NCBI GenBank assembly: GCA_938008005.1 | Contig: CALLLZ010000358.1 | Span: 1 to 10,083, forward strand | Source: an uncultured Marinicella sp. | GTDB taxonomy: Bacteria > Pseudomonadota > Gammaproteobacteria > Xanthomonadales > Marinicellaceae | Direction: 5' to 3' | Length of the DNA: 10,083 nucleotides | Shown here: in pieces, positions 1 to 6,845 of the stretch | Layout: every line of letters starts with the position of its first letter | Position numbering within the stretch: the stretch's first letter is position 1 | Notes under the pieces: model-generated | What the model saw: the letters and a program-made list of their open reading frames with translations, nothing else | Told to the model about the DNA's origin: nothing | The model's database searches: none | Made by a program: the position numbers and the translations under genes

Positions 1-594
1 AATAAGTACATAACAGCAGTCAAAAGCCTGCTCTTTATAATCTGCTTGATACCTCTGGCAGTGATTATTTATGATGGCTTTCAAAATAATTTAACCGCAG
101 ATCCAATTGAAGAAATATTACATCGTACGGGTATTTGGACATTGCGAATTTTGTTGGTTACATTGGCAATGACACCAATGAGACTCATGACAGGGTCATC
201 CCTATTTATTCGCGTCAGAAGGATGTTAGGTTTATTCACTTTTTTCTATGCCAGTTTACATCTAGTCACTTACGCATGGTTAGATTTGGGTTTGGATTGG
301 CCTCATTTTTTCGAAGATGTCATTAAAAGACCTTACATCACCGTTGGTATGCTTGCTTGGCTATTGATGTTACCTATGGCCATCACTTCAAATCGTGCTA
401 TGATCAAAAAAATGGGGAAATCATGGAAACGCTTACATCAAACGATTTATGTAGTGATTGGACTGGGTTGTTTACATTTTTTATGGTTAGTTAAATCAGA
501 TCTAACTGAGCCCTTGATATATACCGGAATCGGGTTATCATTGCTACTTTTTAGAGTTGTACATTACTATCATGGTAAAAGGACATCAAATTAA
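1..594 (+). CDS. msrQ: MsrQ, haem-binding membrane subunit of the periplasmic methionine sulfoxide reductase (5' end cut by window)
   Basis: MsrQ (formerly YedZ) is the inner-membrane b-type haem protein that passes electrons to the periplasmic molybdenum reductase MsrP, which repairs methionine sulfoxide in envelope proteins. The reading frame is open from base 1 with no stop, so the start lies upstream; the TTG at 46 is probably internal, because family members have about 15-25 more residues here, matching what precedes it. The visible part is about 197 residues of a usual 200-220. The family pattern is clear: the ADPIEEILHRTG segment, 'LHLVTYA' with a His at 259-261, 'LHQTIYVV', and 'LHFLWLVK', giving the conserved histidines expected to bind haem, plus about five hydrophobic helices. 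The partner gene msrP usually sits just upstream, so it may lie outside the window. The 3' end overlaps the next gene by 23 bases. Family assignment is firm; the start is not visible. Confidence 0.93.
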   Translation, partial: NKYITAVKSLLFIICLIPLAVIIYDGFQNNLTADPIEEILHRTGIWTLRILLVTLAMTPMRLMTGSSLFIRVRRMLGLFTFFYASLHLVTYAWLDLGLDWPHFFEDVIKRPYITVGMLAWLLMLPMAITSNRAMIKKMGKSWKRLHQTIYVVIGLGCLHFLWLVKSDLTEPLIYTGIGLSLLLFRVVHYYHGKRTSN

Positions 595-1840
595 AGGTGG
601 ACAGATAAAAGATAGGCAAAATAGAGATCGGCACACCAGAAGGAAACAAGCCAACATATTGCTGCATATTTGTCGTGCCATTTCTGAAGCAGGAGCACCA
701 GCTCATCGTTTAGAGTCTTACATGCAGGTTATCTCTGAAAAATTCAAACTCGAAGCCAGCTTCTTTGCCATGCCAACGGCGGTACTGGCAAGTATTGGTG
801 AAGATGAATACAGTCAACGCTCATATATGATCAAAACTGACCCCAATGACATCAACTTGGGCACATTACATACCATCAATGAAGTGATCAATGAATTAGA
901 AAATGATGTCATAAATTTAGACACAGCACTTAATTCAATCAAAGCCATAAGCACCCAGCCAGTAGGATACCCTGATTGGTTATTCGCCTTGTGTTTTGGT
1001 CTTGTGGGTGGTGGCTTTACCACTTTATTCTCTGGTAGTTGGCATGACGTGATAGCCGCTTCATTGCTGGGTTTATTAACCGGTATTATTACCATTTACA
1101 GTAAGCCCTTTAAGTATTTATCTCAATTATTAGCACCATTATCAGCAATGGTGGTAGGATTTACTGCCATTACCATCAGTCATTACTGGCAAACCATTGA
1201 CCATTTTTTGGTCTCCTTGGCAGGCTTAATTATATTGGTACCTGGCTTAGGGATTACCATTGCGATGCGAGAGCTTTCAACAGGTCATTTGGTTTCAGGC
1301 AGCAGTCGTATGGCTGGAGCTGTCACGACCCTATTCCTACTGTCCTTTGGACTCGCACTTGGTTATCTGATTGCCCAAAGTATTTACGGTGATACTGAGG
1401 TTAATAAAATGACCAACGTACCAACTTGGTTTAACTACTTTGCTTTGGTTATAACCGCTTTGTGTTTTTCAGTGTTGTTCAAAGCCAGATTAGCCGATAC
1501 TTTCTGGATTTTTTTATCAATTGGTTTGGCTTTTGCAGGTTCAAGCTTAATTGGTTTATGGATGGAACAACCATTCAAATCATTGGCTGCTGTATTATTG
1601 GTATCAATGGCTGGGAACATATATTCCAGAATCAGTTCAAACCCTGCATCAGTAATGCACATTCCTGGTATTATTTTATTGGTGCCGGGCAGCATTGGTT
1701 TTAACTCATTATCCGCCATGTATACCAATGACACCATGACTGGCGTGCAAGCCGCTTTTAATGCTGCTTTAATTGCCGTGGCTATATCTGTCGGACTTTT
1801 AGTTGGTAATTTAATTGTTCCTCCAAAGAAAGACTTATAA
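572..1840 (+). CDS. ThrE-family threonine/serine exporter, fused two-domain form
   Basis: This is an inner-membrane protein of the ThrE (DUF1212) family, which exports threonine and serine in Corynebacterium glutamicum. The 422 residues contain both halves that Escherichia coli splits into YjjP and YjjB. A soluble N-terminal domain (about 25-135) holds the family pattern 'EAGAPAHRLESYM' and 'AMPTAVLAS'. About ten hydrophobic segments follow. The motif LVPG occurs twice, at about 222-225 and 370-373, once in each membrane half, which fits the two-domain origin. I chose the ATG at 572; a TTG at 557 in the same frame would add five residues, and a TTG at 659 preceded by AGAAGGAAA is a shorter alternative that would cut into the N-terminal domain only slightly. 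No strong ribosome site precedes 572, so translation may be coupled to msrQ, whose stop lies 20 bases inside this gene. Substrate is inferred from the family only; the two neighbours have no obvious shared pathway. Confidence 0.87.
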   Translation: MVKGHQIKGGQIKDRQNRDRHTRRKQANILLHICRAISEAGAPAHRLESYMQVISEKFKLEASFFAMPTAVLASIGEDEYSQRSYMIKTDPNDINLGTLHTINEVINELENDVINLDTALNSIKAISTQPVGYPDWLFALCFGLVGGGFTTLFSGSWHDVIAASLLGLLTGIITIYSKPFKYLSQLLAPLSAMVVGFTAITISHYWQTIDHFLVSLAGLIILVPGLGITIAMRELSTGHLVSGSSRMAGAVTTLFLLSFGLALGYLIAQSIYGDTEVNKMTNVPTWFNYFALVITALCFSVLFKARLADTFWIFLSIGLAFAGSSLIGLWMEQPFKSLAAVLLVSMAGNIYSRISSNPASVMHIPGIILLVPGSIGFNSLSAMYTNDTMTGVQAAFNAALIAVAISVGLLVGNLIVPPKKDL

Positions 1841-1841
1841 C

Positions 1842-1853
1842 AAACGATCGTTT
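1842..1853. repeat. Perfect 12-base palindrome after the exporter gene
   Basis: AAACGATCGTTT reads the same on both strands and starts two bases after the stop codon. It is followed by TTTAAAAACC and, at 1861-1875, by a short inverted repeat (CGTTA, loop ATTCC, TAACG). Neither makes a convincing intrinsic terminator, since the stems are short and no T run follows directly. It could be a protein-binding site or chance in AT-rich DNA. Confidence 0.35.
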
Positions 1854-1900
1854 TAAAAACCGTTAATTCCTAACGAAATAATGACAAAGTTTTGTATATA

Positions 1901-1961
1901 TTTTTTTTTTCTAATATTACTCCAATTGTTACTTGAAATTAACATTTCATAGCTTTATTAT
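1901..1961 (+). promoter_or_regulatory. Sigma70-type promoter with upstream T tract for the secreted-protein gene
   Basis: A -35 box TTGAAA (1933-1938) and a -10 box TATTAT (1956-1961) are separated by exactly 17 bases, each one or two mismatches from consensus. Transcription would start near 1968, giving a leader of about 23 bases. The upstream region is very AT-rich and contains an unbroken run of ten T at 1901-1910, placed where an UP element would bind the RNA polymerase alpha subunits. The promoter lies in the only sizeable plus-strand gap and fits independent expression of the following gene. Confidence 0.6.
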
Positions 1962-1979
1962 CATCCAACTATAAAAAAA

Positions 1980-1985
1980 AGAGGT
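1980..1985 (+). promoter_or_regulatory. Ribosome binding site for the secreted-protein gene
   Basis: AGAGGT lies five bases before the ATG at 1991, after a run of eight A. This strong site fixes the start codon, and the encoded N-terminus is a well-formed signal peptide. Confidence 0.75.
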
Positions 1986-1990
1986 ATTCA

Positions 1991-4732
1991 ATGAAGTTAA
2001 AATTTTTAATCGTTCTTTTTATTACTGCCAGCTTTTCAAGTTTCGCAGAAATAAAACAAGAACTGGGTGTTGATCAAAGTGTCAATTATGCAGCTCTGGT
2101 GGAACTAGGCCCTTGGGATGACAGGAATTATCAACTGACCCAATCAGACTTAGATATACTGCCAGAAAATGATCACTATGTAAGAAATGTTCCGGTATTC
2201 TTTAAGGTAAAAGCCCGTCAAGCAAATCCGCACATTGGTGCGCTTTACCCAAGAGAACTGTATCAAGCATTCTTGATTCATTACGGCGGTTTTTTAGTTG
2301 ATGGTGTTTGGAAGAAAGAAGGTATTGGTAAATATTATCATCCAGTGACCATTGAAGGGAAACCTGATGACCCATTCAGAGGTGGAGTCATCGACCCTGA
2401 TGGAGAAGTGGTTCTTGATAGCGGTGCAGAAAGTACCATTGAATTCAACCCAGACAATAACATGCAAGTTGTTGCTGGTGTTAATGCCAATGGCGGACAA
2501 TCCATGTACTTTTCTACAGATGGTGCAGAAACATGGACCTTTTCTCAATTAAACCCCGGTGGTTCATGTTGTGACCCTACTGTTGATTGGTCTACTACAG
2601 ACGTCGTGCCACAAAGAGTCTACCAAGCTGATTTAGCCAATTGTGGTTTTGGTGGCTGTAATATTCGAGCTTCTTTTTCAGAGGACGGTGGACAAACTTG
2701 GGCTCCGATGATTGATATTGACGCTGACCAAGCCAACGACAAAGAGTTCATTCATGTTGATCGTTCTGCAACATCTCCTTTCAAAGATAACATCTACATT
2801 ACCTACCACAAAGGTAATCAAATGCGTTTTGCAAAATCTGAAGACAATGGAACAACTTGGACAACACCTATTGACGTAGGCGTAGAACTGGGTATTGGTA
2901 GTGATATAACTACTGATGCAGCAGGTAACATTTACTACATTTATCCTAATGCAAACCCACCTACTTCTGGTACACCTGGGAATTTATGGATGTTAAGATC
3001 AACCGATGGTGGCGACACTTTCGAAACACCTGTTTTAATTCAAACTTTAAGAGGTAACTTCGACTTTCCAATCCCATCAATGGCAACCCGAGAAGTATTT
3101 ATTTATGCTTCAGTTGATATAGATTCAAGTGGTAACATTTATGTTGCAGTATCTGATGAAACTGCAGACAGTACGGGTGCTGCGCTTGGTACCGATGCGG
3201 CAACCAACAGATCTGAAATCCGTATATTTAAATCTACAGACGGTGGTGTTACTTGGACAGAATTGGCTCAACCACATCCAGCTGATGGCTTATTATCTGG
3301 CGGTTCAGCCAATGCCATTGATAGATTTCACCCATGGTTAATGGTTGGGGAAAATGATGCCGTTCATATTGGCTTTTATGACACCAGAAACTCTGTTGAC
3401 AGAACGGGTGTGGATTTTTATTACAACGTCTCTACTGACGGTGGAAATTCTTGGATACCAAGTGGTGCACAACGTTATTCAACCGTAACATCATCATTAC
3501 TTACTGATAATTTCCAATGGGGTGACTATAACGGTTTGTCAGTTGTATTAGATAAAGTTGCTATGATATGGACTGATAATCGTGTCGGTACTGATGCCGA
3601 TGCCATGATAGGTTTTTCAGAAAATGCATTTGGTTCACCAACATTCAATATAGCTGCCACGCCAAGTACAATTGATGTTTGCGCCAATGATACAGCACTT
3701 TCTGTACAGCTAGATATGTCTGCAGTACAGGGTTATGCTGGTATCATTACATTGTCTGAAGACACCATCCCTGGGTTTGTTACAAATGGCGCATTTTCAA
3801 CAAACACATTAGCGGCACCATTTATGTCAGATTACACTTTTGATGTTGATGCCTCTGGTGCAGCAGGTAGTGAAACCATCACTATAGGAGCTTCTGGAGA
3901 TGATATGGGCAATATAATCTTGAAAAGCGCAGATATTACAGTCAACTACTCTACAGCGGCACCTGGCGCAAGCACTTTAATGATGCCAGCTGATGGTGCT
4001 ACTGATGTATTGTTGTCCCCTACTCTAAGCTGGTCAGCCGACGCCAATGCCAACTCATACTTAGTAGAAGTGGCACTTGACAGTGGCTTTACCAATATAG
4101 TTGATTCAGCAACGGTAACTGATACGCAATACACCACAGCTATTACTCTGGCGAGTGACACTGAATATTTCTGGAGAGTTACTACTGATGGCACATGTGG
4201 TGCAGGAACGGCATCAACAGTCTTCTCATTCACTACAAATAACCTCATATGTTTCGTTTCAGGAGATCCTATTCCTGACAATGATCCTACCGGTTTAGAT
4301 TTGGTTGGTAATGTTGCAACAATGGGCACAATTCAAGACTTGACTGTATCGATTGCAGCTGAACATACTTGGGTTGGTGATTTGATATTCACCTTATCTC
4401 ATAACGGTACTGATGTTATCTTAATGGATCGACCTGGCGTACCAGCCCTGAATACAGTCGGTTGTAACGCGAATAATGTTGATGTCATATTTAATGACAA
4501 TGGCGCTGATGGTCCTGTTGAAGATTCTTGTGTTCAAGACTCTGACCCAGGTATCACAGGAGATTTAATACCTCAAGAACCCCTTGCTGGATTCAGTGGT
4601 ATGGAGCTCAGCGGTGATTGGACATTGAATGTCAATGACAATGCGAATCAAGATACTGGAACATTAACAGAGTTCTGTTTATTCCCAGTATTTGGTGAAG
4701 ATGATCTTATTTTCGCAGATGGTTTTGAATAA
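1991..4732 (+). CDS. Exported multidomain protein: Asp-box beta-propeller, Ig/Fn3-like region, P domain, GFE tail
   Basis: I do not recognise a named family for the whole 913-residue protein, but its domains are readable. Residues 1-19 are a Sec signal peptide (Lys-rich start, hydrophobic core, SSFA before Glu20). Residues 20-130 are unrecognised. Residues 130-545 carry six Asp-box (BNR) motifs of the type S-x-D-x-G-x-T-W, beginning near 175, 230, 283, 337, 415 and 481, as in sialidase-like beta-propellers. I see no FRIP motif or arginine triad, so sialidase activity is not supported. About 550-655 looks like a beta-sandwich and about 658-748 resembles an Fn3-type domain ('LSPTLSWS', 'YFWRV'). 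Residues 752-900 match a proprotein-convertase P domain ('IPDNDPTG', 'HTWVGDL', 'LSGDWTLNV', 'DTGTL'), but no protease domain is present. Ten cysteines in the mature part suggest disulfides. It ends in 'DDLIFADGFE', a possible sorting tag. It is monocistronic, with its own promoter and terminator. Role unknown; surface binding or adhesion is inference. Confidence 0.85.
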   Translation: MKLKFLIVLFITASFSSFAEIKQELGVDQSVNYAALVELGPWDDRNYQLTQSDLDILPENDHYVRNVPVFFKVKARQANPHIGALYPRELYQAFLIHYGGFLVDGVWKKEGIGKYYHPVTIEGKPDDPFRGGVIDPDGEVVLDSGAESTIEFNPDNNMQVVAGVNANGGQSMYFSTDGAETWTFSQLNPGGSCCDPTVDWSTTDVVPQRVYQADLANCGFGGCNIRASFSEDGGQTWAPMIDIDADQANDKEFIHVDRSATSPFKDNIYITYHKGNQMRFAKSEDNGTTWTTPIDVGVELGIGSDITTDAAGNIYYIYPNANPPTSGTPGNLWMLRSTDGGDTFETPVLIQTLRGNFDFPIPSMATREVFIYASVDIDSSGNIYVAVSDETADSTGAALGTDAATNRSEIRIFKSTDGGVTWTELAQPHPADGLLSGGSANAIDRFHPWLMVGENDAVHIGFYDTRNSVDRTGVDFYYNVSTDGGNSWIPSGAQRYSTVTSSLLTDNFQWGDYNGLSVVLDKVAMIWTDNRVGTDADAMIGFSENAFGSPTFNIAATPSTIDVCANDTALSVQLDMSAVQGYAGIITLSEDTIPGFVTNGAFSTNTLAAPFMSDYTFDVDASGAAGSETITIGASGDDMGNIILKSADITVNYSTAAPGASTLMMPADGATDVLLSPTLSWSADANANSYLVEVALDSGFTNIVDSATVTDTQYTTAITLASDTEYFWRVTTDGTCGAGTASTVFSFTTNNLICFVSGDPIPDNDPTGLDLVGNVATMGTIQDLTVSIAAEHTWVGDLIFTLSHNGTDVILMDRPGVPALNTVGCNANNVDVIFNDNGADGPVEDSCVQDSDPGITGDLIPQEPLAGFSGMELSGDWTLNVNDNANQDTGTLTEFCLFPVFGEDDLIFADGFE

Positions 4733-4750
4733 ATAAGTTCAAGTAAGAAT

Positions 4751-4784
4751 AAAAGGCAAGATGTCATCATCTTGCCTTTTTTTT
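4751..4784 (+). terminator. Strong intrinsic terminator of the secreted-protein gene
   Basis: GGCAAGATG (4755-4763) pairs perfectly with CATCTTGCC (4768-4776) around a TCAT loop. Four A before the stem also pair with the first T of an eight-T run (4777-4784). It lies 18 bases after the stop codon. The A run opposite the T run means that it could also work on the minus strand. Confidence 0.92.
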
Positions 4785-4800
4785 AGGTAAAATTTTAACA

Positions 4801-5175
4801 ATGGTAAGAATAGATAAATGGCTTTGGGCCGCCAGATTTTTCAAGACCCGCTCACTGGCAAAAAAAAATGTTGAACAAGGCAAGATCAAAGTTGCTGGAC
4901 AAAAATGCAAACCATCAAGAAATGTTCAAACCGGTGATATTGTAACTATCAAGAAAAGTGATTTGGTATGGGAAGTGAAGGTAACCAATTTAGCTGATAA
5001 ACGCGGTTCAGCAACAATAGCTCAAACACTTTACCAAGAAACAGAAGAAAGCATCAAAACTCGTGAATCACAAACTTTACTAAAAAAAGCTGAATACCAT
5101 TCAACACCAAAACCGGATCGACGTCCCACAAAAAAACAACGGCGTGACATCAAGATATTTAAGAACAAAACTTAA
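4801..5175 (+). CDS. hslR: Hsp15, S4-domain ribosome-associated heat shock protein
   Basis: Hsp15 binds free 50S subunits that still carry a nascent chain and peptidyl-tRNA after premature dissociation, helping to return them to the translation cycle. The 124 residues begin with the S4 RNA-binding domain ('RIDKWLWAARFFKTRSLAKK', about 3-60). The tail is strongly basic and contains 'PDRRPTKKQRRD', almost the same as in Escherichia coli HslR. Length is close to the family norm (about 133 in E. coli, which has a slightly longer N-terminus). ATG at 4801 is the natural start; the nearest purine-rich element, AGG at 4785-4787, is about 13 bases away, which is long. That element directly follows the T run of the preceding terminator, and I see no convincing promoter between them. 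A run of nine A at 4860-4868 lies in codons 20-23. The gene converges on cysQ. Confidence 0.93.
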   Translation: MVRIDKWLWAARFFKTRSLAKKNVEQGKIKVAGQKCKPSRNVQTGDIVTIKKSDLVWEVKVTNLADKRGSATIAQTLYQETEESIKTRESQTLLKKAEYHSTPKPDRRPTKKQRRDIKIFKNKT

Positions 5176-5195
5176 ACATTCACCATAAATCAAAC

Positions 5196-5224
5196 AAAAA
5201 AAAGAGCCCGCTGATGTGACTCTT
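5196..5224 (-). terminator. Intrinsic terminator of the rml-manC-cysQ operon
   Basis: Read on the minus strand, AAGAGTC (5224-5218) pairs with GGCTCTT (5208-5202), including one G-T pair, around a nine-base loop, and runs straight into an unbroken T stretch reaching 5196. It sits about 46 bases past the cysQ stop. The plus strand has no T run after the stem, so it should not terminate hslR. Confidence 0.75.
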
Positions 5225-5226
5225 AT

Positions 5227-5263
5227 AAGTATGAGATCTCACCATACTTTATCGATTCATACT
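5227..5263. repeat. Inverted repeats with competing partners between hslR and cysQ
   Basis: AAGTATG (5227-5233) can pair with CATACTT (5243-5249). The overlapping AGTATGA (5228-5234) can instead pair with TCATACT (5257-5263). Inside the first hairpin sits the perfect palindrome GAGATCTC (5233-5240). The structures lie in the 3' untranslated region of both convergent genes, so they may stabilise mRNA ends or weakly terminate hslR transcription, though no long T run follows on the plus strand. Confidence 0.45.
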
Positions 5264-5269
5264 AAAAAC

Positions 5270-6052
5270 TCAAGCATTAACCCAATCTCTACTTTTGTCA
5301 CCAAATACCATAAAATGTGGGTTCAACAAAGAGTCTTTGCTATTGTAAAGTAATGGTTCACCATCCAAAGTAACTACCTTGCCACCCGCTTGTTCAACAA
5401 TACACTGCGCCGCAGCGGTATCCCATTCAGAGGTCAGGCCTAAACGTGGGTACAGATCGGCTTTACCTTCAGCGACCAAACAAAATTTCAACGAACTGCC
5501 CATACTTACCAGCTCATGCTGCCCTAATCGTTCTAAATACGCTTTTACTTCATCACTCATGTGTGAACGACTACCAACTACTGTCGGTTTAAAACGGCTG
5601 TTTTTCTTTACCATAATAGAGTGTTTTTTTCCATCTTCCCGTTTAAAAACACCCACCCCTACTGCTGCAGAATAACTGACTTCAGTAACTGGCACATATA
5701 CTACTGACAGAGTCGACTTACCCTGGTCAATTAAAGCAATGTTTACAGTAAATTCTCCATTTCTCTTGATGAATTCTTTGGTTCCATCCAGTGGATCTAC
5801 TAACCAATACTTATTCCAGTTTCTCCTTTCTTCATAATCTATATCAGCAGATTCTTCAGACAAAACAGGAATCTCTGGTGTGAGTTGTTGCAATCCTTTG
5901 ACAATAACTTGATGTGCAGCTAAATCTGCTTTAGTTAACGGTGAGTCGTCGTCTTTATGATTAATACCAAAGTCATCAGATTGATAAATTTCCATGATGG
6001 CTATTCCAGCTTTAACAGCCAATTCTTCAATGTCTTTTAATAATTCATTCAT
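5270..6052 (-). CDS. cysQ: 3'(2'),5'-bisphosphate nucleotidase CysQ
   Basis: CysQ removes the 3' phosphate from adenosine 3',5'-bisphosphate (PAP), the by-product of PAPS-dependent sulfate reduction and of sulfotransferases, in a Mg2+-dependent reaction. The 260 residues contain the superfamily metal-binding sites in order: 'DDDSPLTKADLAA' (34-46), 'LSEES' (64-68), 'DPLDGTKEF' (86-94), and 'EWDTAAAQ' (209-216). CysQ-type signatures 'GSRSH' (160-164) and 'GSSLK' (185-189) separate it from ordinary inositol monophosphatases. The ATG at 6052 overlaps the end of the upstream phosphatase gene by eight bases; AGGA lies about 13 bases upstream, so coupling to the upstream stop probably helps. It is the last gene of the operon. 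Its place with sugar-nucleotide genes rather than cys genes is noteworthy. A broader substrate range, as in related bifunctional enzymes, cannot be excluded. Confidence 0.92.
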   Translation of the reverse strand: MNELLKDIEELAVKAGIAIMEIYQSDDFGINHKDDDSPLTKADLAAHQVIVKGLQQLTPEIPVLSEESADIDYEERRNWNKYWLVDPLDGTKEFIKRNGEFTVNIALIDQGKSTLSVVYVPVTEVSYSAAVGVGVFKREDGKKHSIMVKKNSRFKPTVVGSRSHMSDEVKAYLERLGQHELVSMGSSLKFCLVAEGKADLYPRLGLTSEWDTAAAQCIVEQAGGKVVTLDGEPLLYNSKDSLLNPHFMVFGDKSRDWVNA

Positions 6053-6845
6053 TTAAAGTTTTTAGTCCTAACTTGTGGGTTAATTCAGTTCCTGCCAAAA
6101 TACTATTGGTGCTTAAATCTATTGGTTTGCCCTGCAAATCAGTCATTATGCCACCAGCTTCTTTGGTAATTACAGTCAAGGCCGCAATGTCTAAAATATT
6201 GACATCTGACTCGACAACTAAATCAATTTTACCTGATGCTAATAGGTGATAATGATAAAAATCACCGTAACCACGTATTTTACTGAATTTTGTGAGTAAT
6301 TGCCCAAATCTTTGCCAATTATTACCAATTAAACTTTGAATATTGCCGGTTGAAATACACGAGCTGTGTGACAGAAATTCTTCAGACATTTTGATTTTTC
6401 TTTTATTTAAAAAAGCCCCTCCCCCTACTGTTGCCCAAGCCATTTCACCAAACAATGGTGCATTAGAAACACCCATCACCAGTTCGCCACAATACATTAA
6501 AGCAATCTGGGTGGAAAACATCGGGTATTGTCGAACAAAACTCTTGGTACCATCAATCGGATCGATCAGCCATAAGAATTCACTGCCATTTTTATTATCA
6601 GACCGTCCAAATTCTTCACCAAAAATATCATGTTTTGGAAAGTATTGACTAATTTCTGCTCGAATAATCTGCTCTGACTTCTTATCAGCAATGGTTACAG
6701 GTGTTTGATCATCTTTTACTTCTGTATTTAATTGATTGTTTTGATAATATTGTTTAATAACAACTTCAGCTTTGATGGCGGCTTGCTTTGCGACCGTCAG
6801 AACTCTGTTTAAAGTTGTACTATCAAGAACTGGCTTGTTTGTCAT
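6045..6845 (-). CDS. Inositol-monophosphatase-superfamily phosphatase, HisN (histidinol-phosphatase)-like
   Basis: This is a Mg2+-dependent phosphomonoesterase of the IMPase fold. The metal-site motifs are present: 'FGEEFG' (75-80), 'DPIDGTKSF' (95-103), 'GYGDFYHYHLLASG' (192-205) and 'NILDIAAL' (216-223), where Leu replaces the usual Trp before the catalytic Asp219. The 'GD-x-Y/F' segment and 'GEEFG' are most like the HisN group of histidinol-phosphate phosphatases, but sequence alone does not settle the substrate; inositol phosphates or sugar phosphates are possible. Length (266) is normal. The ATG at 6845 is supported by GGAAG five bases upstream and lies 23 bases inside manC; the TGA stop overlaps cysQ by eight bases. 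It shares its fold with cysQ next to it but is clearly diverged, so recent duplication is unlikely. Position in a rhamnose/mannose operon suggests a polysaccharide-linked role, which is inference. Confidence 0.8.
   Translation of the reverse strand: MTNKPVLDSTTLNRVLTVAKQAAIKAEVVIKQYYQNNQLNTEVKDDQTPVTIADKKSEQIIRAEISQYFPKHDIFGEEFGRSDNKNGSEFLWLIDPIDGTKSFVRQYPMFSTQIALMYCGELVMGVSNAPLFGEMAWATVGGGAFLNKRKIKMSEEFLSHSSCISTGNIQSLIGNNWQRFGQLLTKFSKIRGYGDFYHYHLLASGKIDLVVESDVNILDIAALTVITKEAGGIMTDLQGKPIDLSTNSILAGTELTHKLGLKTLNE

Noticed and set aside
814..1095. Minus-strand open frame of 93 codons inside the exporter gene
   Set aside because: It is antisense to a conserved membrane-protein gene and has no family features of its own.
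1861..1910. Intrinsic terminator after the exporter gene
   Set aside because: The stems CGTTA/TAACG and ACAAA/TTTGT are only five base pairs and are AT-rich, and the T10 run is separated from both, so the terminator call is not convincing.
3946..4329. Open frame of 127 codons on the minus strand inside the secreted-protein gene
   Set aside because: It lies wholly within a well-supported gene, shows no recognisable domain and has the composition expected from the antisense of a low-complexity beta-rich protein.
1991..4732. Calling the secreted protein a sialidase
   Set aside because: Asp-box motifs are present, but I see no FRIP motif or the arginine, Asp and Tyr/Glu set of the active site; Asp boxes alone occur in many non-sialidase propellers.
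5270..6845. Recent tandem duplication of cysQ and the HisN-like gene
   Set aside because: The two proteins share only the superfamily metal-site motifs and differ in subgroup signatures, so they are old paralogues brought together.
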